Part shown: in pieces, positions 24,608 to 32,013 of the stretch
How positions within the stretch are numbered: the first letter of the stretch is position 1
Layout of the letters: every line of letters starts with the position of its first letter
DNA from: Burkholderiaceae bacterium
GTDB taxonomy: Bacteria; Pseudomonadota; Gammaproteobacteria; Burkholderiales; Burkholderiaceae_C
DNA: 32,013 nt
Direction: 5' to 3'
NCBI GenBank assembly: GCA_004299095.1
Contig: SCQQ01000077.1
Location: forward strand, 1 to 32,013
Made by a program: the position numbers and the translations under genes
The notes under the pieces: model-generated
Told to the model about the DNA's origin: nothing
Databases searched by the model: none
Seen by the model: only the letters and a program-made list of their open reading frames with translations

Positions 24608-25711
24608 ATGAGCGACATCGAGGTCAAGGGGTTGTGCAAGTCGTTCGGCGCCGTGCAGGCGCTGCGCGGCATCGACCTGACGATCCGGGCCGGCTCGGTG
24701 CTCGCGCTGCTCGGGCCTTCGGGCTGCGGCAAGACCACGCTGCTGCGGCTGATTGCGGGTTTCGACGTGCCGGATGACGGCGAGATCCGCTTTGCCAGGC
24801 AGGTCATGGCCTCGCCTGCGCGATTCGTGCCGCCGGAGCGCCGCGGCATCGGCTACGTGCCCCAGGAAGGCACATTGTTTCCGCACCTCACGGCTGCCGG
24901 CAATATCCGTTTCGGTCTGCCGCGCGGCGCGGCGCGCGACCAGCGCATCCGCGAAGTGCTGGCGCTCACCAGCCTGGATGGCTTGGGCAGCCGCTACCCG
25001 GACGAACTCTCGGGCGGCCAGCAACAGCGCGTGGCGCTGGCGCGCGCGCTGGCGCCCAAGCCGCGCCTGGTGCTGCTGGACGAACCTTTCAACGCCCTCG
25101 ATCTGGATTTGCGCCGCAGCATTTGCGAAGAAGTGGTGGGCGTGCTGCGCGGCACCGGAACCACCGCGGTCCTGGTCACGCACGACCCGGGTGAAGCTTT
25201 CGCCGCGGCCGACGAGATCGCCGTCATGCAGGACGGCCACATCATGCAGTGCGATCGCCCCGAGACCGTGTATTGGCAGCCTGCCAACCCGGCGGTCGCG
25301 CGCCTCACGGGTTCCGCGCTGTTCCTGCCCGGCCAGTTCAGACATCAGGGCGTCGAATGCTGCCTGGGCGCTCTGTGCCTGCCGCAGGGCATGCGTACAC
25401 CTTCCGCCGGACCGGCCACCGTGATGGTGCGGCCCGAGCAAGTCCGCTGGAGCCCGAGCGGACCGGGCGTGGCCACGCGCGTCACGCAGCGTTCGTTCCG
25501 CGGCAGCCACACGCTGGTCGAACTGGATCTGGGCGGAACGCGGCTCAACTTGCGCATGCCTTCGCTCTCCGCGCCAGCCACCCAGTGCGCCGGTTTCGTT
25601 ACCGTGACGGGCTGTTGCATGGCCTACCCGGCAGACAACATGCCCCATGAAAGCATGGCACGGCCAGCGGGCGAGACGGCCGTCGCCGGCGTGGACGAAA
25701 TGGAGCTGTAG
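24608..25711 (+). CDS. fbpC: Ferric iron ABC transporter ATPase (FbpC type)
   Basis: The 367-residue product is an importer ATPase. Walker A GPSGCGKT is at residues 36-43, the Q-loop YVPQEGTLFPHLT follows, the signature LSGGQQQR is at about 136, Walker B LVLLDEPFNALD at about 158, and the switch His in VTHDPGEAF. A TOBE-type domain fills the last 120 residues (VMVRPEQVRWSPSG). It powers iron uptake with the upstream permease. ATG at 24608 is preferred to a GTG five codons earlier; neither has a strong ribosome site, perhaps because the palindromic element ends 14 bases upstream. Confidence 0.9.
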   Translation: MSDIEVKGLCKSFGAVQALRGIDLTIRAGSVLALLGPSGCGKTTLLRLIAGFDVPDDGEIRFARQVMASPARFVPPERRGIGYVPQEGTLFPHLTAAGNIRFGLPRGAARDQRIREVLALTSLDGLGSRYPDELSGGQQQRVALARALAPKPRLVLLDEPFNALDLDLRRSICEEVVGVLRGTGTTAVLVTHDPGEAFAAADEIAVMQDGHIMQCDRPETVYWQPANPAVARLTGSALFLPGQFRHQGVECCLGALCLPQGMRTPSAGPATVMVRPEQVRWSPSGPGVATRVTQRSFRGSHTLVELDLGGTRLNLRMPSLSAPATQCAGFVTVTGCCMAYPADNMPHESMARPAGETAVAGVDEMEL

Positions 25712-25730
25712 CGCGCTTCGGCTTCCGCAC

Positions 25731-25793
25731 CATCGCGCCATCGCGCCATCGCGCCACCGCGCCATCGCGCCATCGCGCCACCGCGCCACCGCC
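25731..25793. repeat. Octamer tandem repeat, about eight copies
   Basis: The unit CATCGCGC, with CACCGCGC as a variant, is repeated head to tail nearly eight times, ending in a partial copy. It begins 20 bases after the ATPase stop. The unit is not a multiple of three and no gene crosses it. Such arrays often vary in copy number between strains. Confidence 0.85.
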
Positions 25794-25953
25794 GGCGCTG
25801 GCACGGCGAACGCGCCGGGAATGAAGTCGGCCCTCGAAATGGAAGCGCGCCGCAAGTGCGGCGCCGCCCGACACCATGATCCTGGCCGAGAACCGCACAC
25901 CAACCGACCGGACTGAAGTTGAGCGCAGAACTCAGCCTTCGATCGCGTCACAT

Positions 25954-25989
25954 TTGACTTTTCAACACGAATGCGAATAATTCGCATTC
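25954..25989 (+). promoter_or_regulatory. Promoter with Fur-type palindrome before fbpA
   Basis: TTGACT (-35, 25954-25959) and AATAAT (-10, 25976-25981) are 16 bases apart. A perfect palindrome with arms GAATGCGAAT and ATTCGCATTC around one base (25969-25989) covers the -10. Its core TGCGAAT-A-ATTCGCA has the 7-1-7 form of a Fur box with a GC variant in each arm. Confidence 0.7.
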
Positions 25990-26027
25990 TTTAAATATCC
26001 CTCCCTTTTCGGATAGAAAGAAACCTC

Positions 26028-27071
26028 ATGGAAAAACTTCGTCGCCGCTCGGTGCTGCAGCAGGGGCTGGCTTTGGGCGCCGCGCTCGCGGGACCCGGTG
26101 CGCTCGGCCTGGCACGGGCGGCCGATGCCCCGCGCGTGGTGCTTTACAACGGACAGCACAAGAACACCACCGAAGCGCTGGTCAAGGCGTTCACCAAAGC
26201 CACCGGGATCACGGTCGAGATCCGCAAGGGCGGCAGCGCGCAACTGGCGAACCAGATCATCGAGGAAGGCGAACGCTCCCCGGCCGACGTGTTCTATTCC
26301 GAAGAAAGCCCGCCCGTCTTCGCCCTGGCCGAACGCAACCTGCTGGCGCAACTGCCCAAGAGCACGCTGGATCAGGTCGCCGCGCGCTACGCGTCGCGTG
26401 ATGGCACATGGGCCGGGATCACGGCGCGCACCCGCGTCACCGTCTACAACAAGAAAATGGTGCAGAAGCCGGAATTGCCGGCGTCCGTGTTGGAAATGGC
26501 GACCGCCGCGTGGAAAGGGCGCGTCGGCTTCGTCCCCACCAGCGGCGCCTTCCAGGAGCAAATCATCGCGATCAAGCTGCTCAAGGGGCGCGAGGCAGCC
26601 CTCAACTGGCTCAAGGGCCTGAAGGAATACGGGCGGATCTACAACGGCAACATGGCTGCCATGCGCGCCGTCGAGCGCGGTGAAATCGCCACCGCGCTGA
26701 TCAACGATTACTACTGGTTCGTGGTCGCGCAGGAAATCGGCGTGGACAAGATGCAATCGGCGCTGCACTATTCCGCCCACGACGATCCGGGCGCGCTGAT
26801 GACGGTGTCCGCGGCCGGCGTGATGAAAACTGCGCGGGACCCGGACGCCGCGCAAAAACTGCTGGCGTTCATGGTGAGCCAGCTCGGGCAGGAAACGATT
26901 GCCGCAACCGTCGCCGAATATCCGCTCCGACCCGGCGTGACGTCGCCGTTCGAAAAGCCTCCGTACAACCTCAGGCCGCTGAGCCAGATCGACCCGCCCA
27001 ACGTCAGCCCGGCCGACATGGGCGACGCGGCCGACGCCATCACGCTGCGACGCGAAGCCGGCCTGGCCTGA
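26028..27071 (+). CDS. fbpA: Ferric iron ABC transporter substrate-binding protein (FbpA type)
   Basis: The 347-residue product is a periplasmic ferric-binding protein. It opens with LRRRSVLQQG, a twin-arginine-like signal, cut after ARAADA. Iron ligands of the family are visible: His44 in YNGQHKN, a Glu in YSEESP, and the Tyr228-Tyr229 pair in NDYYWF. The ribosome site is weak (GAAAG). It has its own Fur-type promoter and stands downstream of permease and ATPase, the reverse of the usual A-B-C order, which would let the cell make the binding protein in higher amount. Confidence 0.92.
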   Translation: MEKLRRRSVLQQGLALGAALAGPGALGLARAADAPRVVLYNGQHKNTTEALVKAFTKATGITVEIRKGGSAQLANQIIEEGERSPADVFYSEESPPVFALAERNLLAQLPKSTLDQVAARYASRDGTWAGITARTRVTVYNKKMVQKPELPASVLEMATAAWKGRVGFVPTSGAFQEQIIAIKLLKGREAALNWLKGLKEYGRIYNGNMAAMRAVERGEIATALINDYYWFVVAQEIGVDKMQSALHYSAHDDPGALMTVSAAGVMKTARDPDAAQKLLAFMVSQLGQETIAATVAEYPLRPGVTSPFEKPPYNLRPLSQIDPPNVSPADMGDAADAITLRREAGLA

Positions 27072-27551
27072 CGAAACGCGGCACCGTTGCTCCTGAAAAT
27101 TCGCGGCGCCGCGGCCCCGTTTCAAAGCACTGGGAAAAAGAGCCGTGGCGCGGTTTGCCACGTGCCCAATGAACAGAACTCGCCCGTCAATCCGACCCGA
27201 TGCTCACGGGTTTTGATTTTGGAGAAGCCGAAACGAAACGGGTTTTGTTTGTCGCGCCGACTTCAGGGTTTGCGGCGGCCGCCGCGGCGCAATCGTCAGT
27301 CACGCCGTATGGCGTGGCCGGTGCCGCCGTCGGCCAGATCAGGTCGCCGGCGCGGAGTAACCGCACGGCAACCGCACGGCGCAGGTGCAGTTGCCGAACA
27401 GCCGCCTGAATGACGACACCCTGAAAACGGGCGCCCAGGGGGGGAATATTCACCGCTGCGCGCCGGCCGACTTTTGATTTACCCTGAGCGTTCGTCGGCG
27501 CGCAGCGCGCACTGCCGGACGTCAAACCGATCTTTTCAAAGGAGCGTTTCC
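27072..27551. other. Non-coding gap before bacterioferritin
   Basis: In these 480 bases I see a CACGCC-GTAT-GGCGTG palindrome (27301-27316), a direct repeat CCGCACGGC-AA-CCGCACGGC (27360-27379), and paired GAAACG/CGTTTC near the fbpA stop that could be part of a terminator. Open frames here have no family resemblance and no ribosome sites, so I call no gene. No clear bfr promoter was seen. Confidence 0.45.
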
Positions 27552-28028
27552 ATGCAAGGCGACAAAACCGTCATCAAACACCTGCAGGCGCAGCTCAAGA
27601 ACGAGCTCACGGCAACCAACCAGTATTTCCTGCACTACCGTCTATACGACCACTGGGGTCTGGCCAAGCTGGCGGCCAAGGAGCGCGAGGAATCGCTCGG
27701 TGAAATGAAGCACGCCGACCTGCTGATCACGCGCATCCTGATGCTGGGCGGCCTGCCCAATTTGCAAGACTTGGGCAAGCTCATGGTGGGCGAAGACGCC
27801 CCGGAAATCCTGCGTTGCGACCTGAAGCTGGAGCAGGCGGCGCAACAAACCGTGAAAGAAGGCATGGCGCATTGCGAAAAAGTGCAGGACTACGTCTCGC
27901 GCGACCTGCTGCGCGTGATCCTGGACGAGACCGAGCAGCACATCGACTTTCTGGAAACCCAGATCGAACTGCTCGACAAGGTCGGCCTGCAGAACTACCT
28001 GCAAACCCAGATGGCGCCCGCCGCCTGA
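27552..28028 (+). CDS. bfr: Bacterioferritin
   Basis: At 158 residues this matches haem-containing bacterioferritin, the 24-mer cytoplasmic iron store. AAGGAGC precedes the ATG. Aligned by number with the E. coli protein, Glu18, Glu51, His54, Glu94 and His130 of the ferroxidase site are present, as is haem-ligand Met52. Position 127, Glu in E. coli, is Thr here, with Glu on both sides (ETEQH). This may be a feature of the subgroup or a change in ferroxidase chemistry. It is followed by bfd, which has its own iron-controlled promoter. Confidence 0.95.
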   Translation: MQGDKTVIKHLQAQLKNELTATNQYFLHYRLYDHWGLAKLAAKEREESLGEMKHADLLITRILMLGGLPNLQDLGKLMVGEDAPEILRCDLKLEQAAQQTVKEGMAHCEKVQDYVSRDLLRVILDETEQHIDFLETQIELLDKVGLQNYLQTQMAPAA

Positions 28029-28137
28029 CGCTTGCGCGTGGCCTCGCGTCGCACAACCTTGCAGAAAGGGTGGCAGGCCGGATGGGCGATTGCCCTCCAT
28101 CCCATCCCTGGTCGGGCACGAGCTTTACACCGCGTAT

Positions 28138-28166
28138 TTGCAAACGCGATTCATTCTCATTATAAT
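28138..28166 (+). promoter_or_regulatory. Fur-controlled promoter of bfd
   Basis: TTGCAA (-35, 28138-28143) and a perfect TATAAT (-10, 28161-28166) are exactly 17 bases apart. A Fur-type site (28146-28164; on the minus strand TATAATGAGAATGAATCGC, 13 of 19 to consensus) overlaps spacer and -10. Transcription should begin near 28173. Confidence 0.7.
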
Positions 28167-28197
28167 CCGTGCATCGTTTTACTCGACCTGCCCATCC

Positions 28198-28413
28198 ATG
28201 ATCGTTTGTGTTTGCAATCGAATTTCCGACCGCGAAATCGCACGGCACGTTCAGGCCGGCATGGACTTCAGCGACATCCAGCTCGAGCTCGGCGTGGGCA
28301 CCTGTTGCGGCTGTTGCGAAACCTGCGCGCGCGAATTGGTGGCGGCTTGCGGACAGACAGACACGGCGCCGCGCAAGGTTGACATGCGCGGCGCGCTGCA
28401 CGCCACGGCGTGA
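28198..28413 (+). CDS. bfd: Bacterioferritin-associated ferredoxin
   Basis: This 71-residue protein is Bfd, the [2Fe-2S] ferredoxin that reduces iron in bacterioferritin to release it. The start of the sequence, MIVCVCNRISDREI, and the GVGTCCGCCETC block give the four cluster cysteines in the CxC and CxxC arrangement of the BFD-like domain. There is no Shine-Dalgarno match and the leader is only about 25 bases. Its Fur-type promoter means it is made when iron is short, fitting release from the adjacent bfr product. Confidence 0.93.
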   Translation: MIVCVCNRISDREIARHVQAGMDFSDIQLELGVGTCCGCCETCARELVAACGQTDTAPRKVDMRGALHATA

Positions 28414-28483
28414 TACCGGCACAAGCGATACCGCGGCGGTGGCGCCGGCGCTTGTCAGATCGGCGGTGCCTCGACCACAATAA

Positions 28484-28516
28484 GGCGTAGCGCGCGCGGC
28501 AAACGCGCGGTACGCC
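28484..28516. repeat. Strong hairpin before the stress-protein gene
   Basis: GGCGTA-G-CGCGCG pairs with CGCGCG-G-TACGCC around CGGCAAA, with one G-G mismatch. It lies between bfd and the universal stress gene, 22 bases before the latter's ribosome site. It may end the bfd transcript or sit in the next leader; there is no T-run. Confidence 0.45.
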
Positions 28517-28549
28517 TCGCTTTCATTCCATCTCTCCCGAGGAGGTCAC

Positions 28550-29353
28550 ATGTACCAGCGCATCCTGGCAACGCTCGACGGGTCACGTTTCTCCGAAGAA
28601 ATCCTGCCTTGGGCAACCGGCCTGGCCGCGGCGCAAGGGGCCACGCTCGAACTGCTGCGCGTGGTGGAAAAGGAGGCGGCCAGCGCCGAAGCGACGGCAT
28701 ACGTCAACCGTTTGGCCCAGGAGCACAACGCCCGCGGCCAGTGCCGGCCCACCAGCGGCAACGTGGCCGAAGCCATCCTGACGGAGGCGCACGCCGCGCC
28801 CGACACGCTGGTGGCGATGACATCGCGCGGCCACTCGGGCCTGATGGAGGCCCTCTTGGGCAGCGTGGCGCTGCAGGTGGTGCGCGCCAGCAAGGGCGCG
28901 CCGGTGCTGGTCTACCACCCGAGCGGCGCCAGCAACGCGGCCGCCGCGCCCGTCCGGATCAAGCACGTGATGCTGCCGCTCGAAGGGACCGCGCTGTCCG
29001 AAGACTTTGCGCCGCAAGTGGCGGAATTCGCCCGCTCGCTCGGCGCCGATCTGACGGTTCTGGCGGCGGCGCCATCGGACGACGTGGCGGACGCCGGCGA
29101 CGCCATCATCGGACAGGGCTATGTGCGCGGGCAAGCACAAGAGCTGGCGCAGCGCTTTGGCATCCAGGCCAACTGGGACGTGCTGCACGGCGAGCCGGTG
29201 GATGCCATCGTCGGCTACTCGAAGGGGCGGCGCGACACCGTCCTGGCCATGACCACGCGCGGCCTCGGGGCGCTGGAATCGGCATTCGTCGGCAGCGTCA
29301 CCGCCGGTTGCCTGCGCAAGGCCGGTGTCCCGGTGCTGATGCGGGCGCCCTAG
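28550..29353 (+). CDS. Tandem universal stress protein (UspA family)
   Basis: The 267-residue protein consists of two Usp domains in tandem. Each ends with the ATP-binding pattern G-x2-G-x9-G-S: TSRGHSGLMEALLGSVA in the first and TTRGLGALESAFVGSVTA in the second, so both halves may bind ATP. A GAGGAGG site four bases before the ATG sets the start. It is cytoplasmic and has no linked partner; a role in stress endurance is by family only. Confidence 0.92.
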   Translation: MYQRILATLDGSRFSEEILPWATGLAAAQGATLELLRVVEKEAASAEATAYVNRLAQEHNARGQCRPTSGNVAEAILTEAHAAPDTLVAMTSRGHSGLMEALLGSVALQVVRASKGAPVLVYHPSGASNAAAAPVRIKHVMLPLEGTALSEDFAPQVAEFARSLGADLTVLAAAPSDDVADAGDAIIGQGYVRGQAQELAQRFGIQANWDVLHGEPVDAIVGYSKGRRDTVLAMTTRGLGALESAFVGSVTAGCLRKAGVPVLMRAP

Positions 29354-29422
29354 CGCGCCGACTCGATACGGCACCCGTTGCCGCGCCGCAGGCTCTCTGC
29401 AAACCCGCGTCAATCGAGGCGC

Positions 29423-29447
29423 GTGGCGCATCTGCGCCACCTACAAT
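29423..29447 (+). promoter_or_regulatory. Inverted repeat next to TACAAT, aldolase promoter candidate
   Basis: GTGGCGC-ATCT-GCGCCAC (29423-29440) is a perfect 7-4-7 inverted repeat that ends one base before TACAAT (29442-29447), a good -10. No -35 is recognisable, so an activator or repressor may bind the repeat. Confidence 0.45.
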
Positions 29448-29493
29448 AAGCAGCCATCCCCCGAGATTTTTCGCGCACCGCTCTCAACGCCTG

Positions 29494-29509
29494 TTTTTGA
29501 GCCCAAAAA
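29494..29509 (+). promoter_or_regulatory. Small hairpin at the aldolase ribosome site
   Basis: TTTTTG-AGCC-CAAAAA is a perfect 6-4-6 inverted repeat whose 3' arm runs into the AAGGA site (29508-29512) of the aldolase gene. It could limit access of ribosomes or mark weak termination of upstream transcription. Confidence 0.35.
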
Positions 29510-29520
29510 GGAAACCGTAC

Positions 29521-30408
29521 GTGAATCAAGAGCAGTTCAATCAGATCGCCAGCGGCCAGGGTTTCATTGCCGCACTGGACCAAAGCGGCGGCAGCACGCC
29601 CAAGGCGCTCAAGCTCTACGGCATTGCCGAAACCGACTACAGCGGCGACGCACAAATGTTCGACCAGGTGCACGCGATGCGGACCCGCATCGTCACCAGC
29701 CCCGCGTTCGACGGCAAGAGAGTCTTGGGCGCCATCCTGTTCGAGAACACCATGGATCGCCAGTTCGAGGGGCAAGACGCGGCGACCTACCTGTGGCAGA
29801 AGAAGAAAGTGGTGCCGTTCCTCAAAGTGGACAAGGGGCTGGCAGCCGAAATCAACGGCGTGCAACTCATGAAACCCATGCCGGGGTTGCACGCGCTGCT
29901 GGAGCGGGCCGTGGGCAAAGGCATTTTCGGCACCAAGATGCGCTCGGTCATCAACGGCGCCAACGCTGCCGGTATCGAAGAAGCGGTGGAGCAGCAATTT
30001 GCCGTCGCCAGCCTCATCCTGAGCGCCGGCTTGGTACCGATCATCGAGCCGGAAGTCAACATCAAGGCCGCCGACAAACAGCAGGCGGAAGTGCTGCTCA
30101 AGGCCAGTATCGGCAAACACCTGGACGCGCTTGCGTCAAAGCAAAAAGTCATGCTGAAACTCACGCTGCCGAGCGCCGATGGTCTCTACACCGACTTCAC
30201 GCGCCATTCCAACGTGGCGCGCGTGGTGGCGCTCTCAGGCGGCTACTCGCGCGAACAAGCCAATGCACTGCTGCGCAAAAACCCCGGCGTGATCGCGAGC
30301 TTCAGCCGCGCGCTGACCGAAGGGCTGACCGCGCAGCAAAGCGAGGCCGAATTCAACGCCGCGCTGGATCAATCCATCGAATCCATCGCGCAGGCATCCC
30401 GCACCTGA
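29521..30408 (+). CDS. Class I fructose-bisphosphate aldolase
   Basis: The start is GTG at 29521, eight bases after AAGGA, giving 295 residues, the length of the bacterial class I aldolases such as the staphylococcal enzyme. It splits or forms fructose 1,6-bisphosphate through a Schiff base without metal. ALDQSGGSTPKAL at the N terminus is diagnostic; the base-forming Lys is Lys213 (VMLKLTLPSADG) and the acid/base Glu is in PIIEPEVNI at about 176. An in-frame extension upstream overlaps the stress-protein gene and is not used. Transaldolase follows after 64 bases. Confidence 0.93.
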   Translation: MNQEQFNQIASGQGFIAALDQSGGSTPKALKLYGIAETDYSGDAQMFDQVHAMRTRIVTSPAFDGKRVLGAILFENTMDRQFEGQDAATYLWQKKKVVPFLKVDKGLAAEINGVQLMKPMPGLHALLERAVGKGIFGTKMRSVINGANAAGIEEAVEQQFAVASLILSAGLVPIIEPEVNIKAADKQQAEVLLKASIGKHLDALASKQKVMLKLTLPSADGLYTDFTRHSNVARVVALSGGYSREQANALLRKNPGVIASFSRALTEGLTAQQSEAEFNAALDQSIESIAQASRT

Positions 30409-30472
30409 TTGCCGGCGTCCGGCCGCCCGCGCGGCGGCCTCTTGCACGCCCAGTCCGAACCAGAGCAACTTC

Positions 30473-31534
30473 ATGAACCCGACGACAGCACTTCACGACC
30501 TGGGCCAAAGCCTGTGGCTGGACAACATCACGCGCACGCTGCTGGACGACGGGACGCTGGCGCGCTATATCCGCGACTATGCCGTCACCGGCCTGACCTC
30601 CAACCCGAGCATCTTTGAAAAAGCGCTGGCGCACGGCGACGCGTATGACGTGCAAATCCAGGCCGCACCCGCCAGCTTGGGCACCGAAGACCTGTTCAGC
30701 CAATTGGCGCTGGCCGACCTGGCGCGCGCGGCCGACCTGTTCCGCCCCGCGCACGCGGCAAGCGGCGGCACCGACGGCTGGGTTTCCATGGAAGTCTCGC
30801 CGCTGCTGGCCGACGACGCCCAAGCCACGGTGGCCGCCGCCCAGCGCCTGCACCAGCAAGGTGCGCGCGACAACCTGTTCATCAAGATTCCGGGCACGCC
30901 CGCTGGCGCCAAGGCCATCGAAAACGCCATCTTCGCCGGCATCCCGATCAACGTCACGCTGCTGTTCTCGCCCGATCAATACCTCACCGCCGCGCAAGCG
31001 TGGGCGAGTGGCATCGAGCGCCGCCTGGCCGCGGGCCTGAGCCCGGTGGTCCATTCGGTGGCCTCGCTGTTCGTGAGCCGCTGGGACGTCGCCGTAAAAG
31101 ACAAGGTCCCGGCCGAATTGCACAACCGGCTCGGCATCGCCATCGCCCAAGCCACGTACCGCGGCTATCGCGAACTCCTGCACAGCCCGCGCTGGCGCAA
31201 GCTGAAAGAGGCTGGCGCGCCGCTGCAGCGCCTGCTCTGGGCCAGCACCGGCACCAAGGATCCGGCGGCATCCGACGTGCTTTATATCGAAGCGCTGGCG
31301 GCACCCGAGACGATCAATACGATTCCCGACAAGACGCTGGCGGCGTTCGCGGAGCATGGCAGGGCGCACGTCGCGCTCGCTGCGGATGGCGGGGATTGCG
31401 AGCACGTTTTGGGACGCTATCGCCAGGCCGGAATCGACCTGGACCAGCTCGCGCTGCAGCTCCAGCGCGAGGGCGCCGAAGCCTTCGTGACGTCCTGGAA
31501 AAAGCTCATGGCAGGAATTGAGGCCAAGCGCTGA
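30473..31534 (+). CDS. tal: Transaldolase
   Basis: The 353-residue product is a transaldolase of the longer bacterial type. It moves a dihydroxyacetone unit between sugar phosphates in the non-oxidative pentose phosphate pathway. Family marks are LWLDNITR with Asp17, VTGLTSNPSIFEKAL, and NLFIKIPGTPAG with the Schiff-base Lys138, then INVTLLFSPDQY and LWASTGTKDP. The ribosome site is weak (GAGCAAC). The 64-base gap from the aldolase gene and the linked pathway suggest one transcription unit. Confidence 0.95.
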   Translation: MNPTTALHDLGQSLWLDNITRTLLDDGTLARYIRDYAVTGLTSNPSIFEKALAHGDAYDVQIQAAPASLGTEDLFSQLALADLARAADLFRPAHAASGGTDGWVSMEVSPLLADDAQATVAAAQRLHQQGARDNLFIKIPGTPAGAKAIENAIFAGIPINVTLLFSPDQYLTAAQAWASGIERRLAAGLSPVVHSVASLFVSRWDVAVKDKVPAELHNRLGIAIAQATYRGYRELLHSPRWRKLKEAGAPLQRLLWASTGTKDPAASDVLYIEALAAPETINTIPDKTLAAFAEHGRAHVALAADGGDCEHVLGRYRQAGIDLDQLALQLQREGAEAFVTSWKKLMAGIEAKR

Positions 31535-31588
31535 CCTGGGAAAAGAGCCCAGCCCTTATCAGAAGGCCCCGCACACCCGGAACTCATC

Positions 31589-32013
31589 ATGCGACAAGCG
31601 CTGATCCTGGTTGACATCCAGAACGACTACTTCTCCAACGGCCACATGGCGCTGGTCGGCATGGAGCAGGCCGCAAGCAACGCCGCCACGGTGCTGCAGA
31701 AATTTCGGGAACAGCGGCTGCCGCTATTCCACATCCAGCACGTGTCGACGCGGCCGGGCGCGCACTATTTCGTGCCGGGCACCCCGGGTGTCGAAATCCA
31801 TGCAGCGGTCGCGCCGCTTGCGGGCGAGCCGATCGCGCAAAAGCACTTCCCCAACGCGTTCCGCGAAACGCCGCTGCTCGGTTGGCTGAAAGACGCCAAG
31901 GTGGAAGAAGTCGTGATCTGCGGCGCCATGACCCACATGTGCATCGACGCCACCACCCGCGCGGCGTTCGACTTCGGGTTCCATTGCCAGGTCGTCGAAG
32001 ACGCCTGTGCCAC
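31589..32013 (+). CDS. Isochorismatase-like cysteine hydrolase, partial
   Basis: The reading frame from ATG 31589 stays open to the window end, giving the first 141 residues. It has the triad of the cysteine hydrolase family: Asp9 in LILVDIQNDYF, Lys85 in IAQKHFPNAF and Cys118 in GAMTHMCIDAT, the last preceded by the usual cis-peptide region. Members act on isochorismate, nicotinamide, ureas or related amides; the substrate cannot be told here. It starts 54 bases after transaldolase and may be read through from it. The 3' end is outside the window. Confidence 0.9.
   Translation, partial: MRQALILVDIQNDYFSNGHMALVGMEQAASNAATVLQKFREQRLPLFHIQHVSTRPGAHYFVPGTPGVEIHAAVAPLAGEPIAQKHFPNAFRETPLLGWLKDAKVEEVVICGAMTHMCIDATTRAAFDFGFHCQVVEDACA

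Larger units (their letters stand above)
25712..26027. other. Gap between ATPase and binding-protein genes
   Basis: This 316-base gap holds an octamer tandem repeat, a GCGCCGC-AAGT-GCGGCGC hairpin at about 25848-25865, and the promoter and Fur-type palindrome of the binding-protein gene. No coding sequence is supported. Confidence 0.5.

Noticed and set aside
22624-24849. 741-codon open frame on the minus strand opposite the iron permease
   Set aside because: Shadow of fbpB and the start of fbpC; composition is Gln/Arg/His-rich and low in complexity.
25731-25793. CRISPR array
   Set aside because: The unit is only eight bases with no spacers and no cas genes; it is a simple tandem repeat.
27087-27525. 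Open frames of about 110 codons before bfr on both strands
   Set aside because: No ribosome site, no recognisable motif and odd composition; left as non-coding.
28609-29520. In-frame upstream extension of the aldolase gene
   Set aside because: It overlaps the universal stress gene in another frame; the GTG at 29521 gives the family length and has a ribosome site.

Overview
The window is dense, GC-rich bacterial DNA with short intergenic gaps and clear Shine-Dalgarno sites. Its gene content (GTP-type PEP carboxykinase, CioAB-type bd oxidase, a DUF3141 protein, a DUF3734 patatin, Fbp-type iron uptake) suggests a betaproteobacterium, probably Burkholderiales. That placement is an inference from protein style; there is no rRNA or other marker in the window. 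No tRNA, rRNA, insertion sequence or CRISPR was seen.

Layout. 5-1885: pckG. 1898-2417 (minus): two very small genes, a ribbon-helix-helix-like protein and a coiled-coil protein. 2740-5135: cydAB, cyanide-insensitive type, with a 4-base overlap. 5376-6644: a secreted lipase-like lipoprotein. 6661-8568 (minus): a Kup potassium transporter. 8742-14526 (minus): a run of four genes read as patatin, DUF3141 hydrolase, creatininase-like protein, beta-propeller protein. 14825-15628: arylamine N-acetyltransferase. 15657-17748 (minus): a NarL-type response regulator followed by its 7-TM histidine kinase.

18228-22445 is the most unusual part. Four genes run divergently from the two-component system. 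The first encodes a small secreted protein with three exact-length 39-residue Asn/Gly/Ser repeats, capped at both ends by CxxC pairs. The second encodes a small exported protein carrying a degenerate copy of the same repeat, a candidate nucleator. The third is an outer-membrane lipoprotein with a CsgG/HfaB-like pore region fused to a peptidoglycan-binding domain and a DUF4384 domain. The fourth is a Sel1/TPR exported protein. A strong hairpin with a T-tract lies between the first gene and the rest. A near-consensus NarL-type 7-2-7 palindrome lies in the shared upstream region. I read this as a non-canonical curli-like extracellular fibre system with its own regulator and no CsgE or CsgF seen.

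22606-28413 is an iron region. It holds a ferric-iron ABC transporter (permease and ATPase together, binding protein downstream with its own promoter), bacterioferritin and bacterioferritin-associated ferredoxin. Three promoters, before the permease, the binding protein and bfd, each carry a Fur-type operator over the -10 or the spacer. A 151-bp palindromic, MITE-like element sits between permease and ATPase, and an octamer tandem repeat follows the ATPase.

28550-32013 holds a tandem universal stress protein, class I fructose-bisphosphate aldolase, transaldolase and the start of an isochorismatase-like hydrolase cut by the window end. Together with pckG the aldolase and transaldolase give a small central-carbon set.
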